A stretch of DNA of 15,027 nt from CAYUAI01 sp964442745 (GTDB taxonomy: Bacteria > Pseudomonadota > Gammaproteobacteria > S012-40), in the NCBI GenBank assembly GCA_964442745.1, contig CAYUAI010000094.1, positions 1-15,027 of the forward strand, read 5' to 3'. How positions within the stretch are numbered: the stretch's first letter is position 1; every line of letters starts with the position of its first letter. Below, one piece after another: positions 14,276 through 15,027 of the stretch. The notes beneath the pieces are model-generated. The model worked only from the letters and a program-made list of their open reading frames with translations, was not told the origin of the DNA and did no database searches. Made by a program: the position numbers and the translations under genes.

Positions 14276-14950
14276 ATGAAATCACAAATCGTCGCGAATG
14301 AAAACCCTTTTTCGTCTTCTTATGAGCAATACCTCTCAATAGTTGATCAACTCAACACATTGGCTTGCGTTGAAAAAACGCACAGTGACATCGAGTCACT
14401 CATTCAGATAGAAGGCCGAGAATTGCTAAGACGGTTATTGCAAGAATCGTTAGATCAACGAGGAAATGGTGAGGTTGGCCCTTGTGTGGAAGGGGCGGAT
14501 GGCCACTCACGCACCCATCGGCGAAAAAACTAAACCCGCACTTACCAGAGCAATTTTGGAAAAGTGAAGGTGACTTGTATGGGCTGATTGCCTGACAAAA
14601 CTCCAGGTTAACTCTGGATATTTCATTTAGAAACATAAAGATATTGAGCTAAAAACCTATGCGACAATAGACCTTCATTCACCTCCTAACAAATCGAAAA
14701 ATGAAGCGTCCACCTAAACGCTATCAAACCCTTTTGAGTTTTTTTACAGGCTCCCTTTGGCTCGATAAACGCCACTGGGTAAGCTCAAAGTCAGTGCTCA
14801 ATATGGCCATGCTAACTTTTATCATAACGTTCATCTGACAGAGGCACAGTTTGGCTCTGTCCATATTGCGTTTGCACGACTTCCTGGTAAAAAAGAAACC
14901 GATTCAAGTGATCAGCTTTGATGGCAAAGGTATTGTGGTACGAGAAGCGC
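14276..14950 (+). pseudogene. ISKra4-family transposase, fragmented
   Basis: The first fragment, from the ATG at 14276 (AAAGAGG eight bases upstream), reads MKSQIVANENPFSSSYEQYL. It continues through IESLIQIEGRELLRRLLQES and DQRGNGEVGPCVEGADGHSR to a stop at 14531-14533. The zinc- or DNA-binding N-terminal region of ISKra4 transposases has this pattern (EGRELLRRLLQ...DLRG...ADG..RTHRR). The next frame gives TRTYQSNFGKVKVTCMG, the expected continuation. A later fragment (about 14880-14970) gives PIQVISFDGKGIVVREAPRL, which fits the first catalytic Asp of the DDE domain (DGKG). The section between is scrambled or deleted, and the C-terminal half is absent or lies beyond the window. Terminal repeats were not identified. 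The element probably truncated intron B. Confidence 0.6.
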
Positions 14951-15027
14951 CCCGTCTTAAGGTACAAAAACAGTAACTACTCACCCCAAATTCATTGAGT
15001 CCAACTCCCCTGACAACGCCATTTGAA

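Noticed and set aside
14400..14636. 78-codon minus-strand frame
   Set aside because: It is opposite the ISKra4-like transposase text, which explains the region better.
1..15027. CRISPR array, defence system or prophage module
   Set aside because: No regularly spaced repeats, cas-like, toxin-antitoxin or phage structural genes were seen; the isolated reverse transcriptases are group II intron maturases, not retron-type proteins.

Overview
The window looks like chromosomal DNA of a gammaproteobacterium with moderate to low G+C. The grounds are a class II ribonucleotide reductase split into NrdJa and NrdJb as in Pseudomonas, a sigma32-type promoter before an Hsp20 gene, a DegP/DegQ-type periplasmic protease and a YpfJ-type zinc metallopeptidase. 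The number of decaying insertion sequences and group II introns suggests a lineage undergoing genome erosion. The genus cannot be named from this sequence alone.

Left part (1-6300) is mostly housekeeping and stress functions. After a possible gene tail (1-126) come nrdJb and nrdJa on the minus strand, making deoxyribonucleotides with adenosylcobalamin. They are preceded by a long leader (about 400 bases) with one strong NrdR-box-like site at its far end and a terminator-shaped hairpin just before the start codon. On the plus strand follow hsp20, with a sigma32-like promoter, folded leader and terminator, and then degQ. A long inverted repeat (6141-6264) closes this block.

Middle part (6300-9640) is accessory. 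A minus-strand group holds a MarR regulator, a truncated SnoaL-like reading frame and a secreted DUF1330-like protein. The same palindrome lies before marR and before the SnoaL-like frame, so MarR probably controls itself and the genes after it. Next come a G+C-rich, frameshifted plus-strand gene remnant and a large minus-strand lipoprotein with three domains (DUF6174-like, META, cysteine-rich tail). A non-coding stretch of about 560 bases follows.

Right part (9640-15027) starts with the intact metallopeptidase gene and its terminator and then becomes a mobile-element graveyard. It holds a DDE transposase pseudogene, the 3' end of a plus-strand group II intron, a CysE-like acetyltransferase gene interrupted by one UGA codon, and a minus-strand group II intron whose maturase gene is interrupted by a second group II intron. 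That second intron is cut off by an ISKra4-like transposase remnant. The acetyltransferase gene sits between the 3' ends of two oppositely oriented introns. No tRNA, rRNA or CRISPR array was seen.
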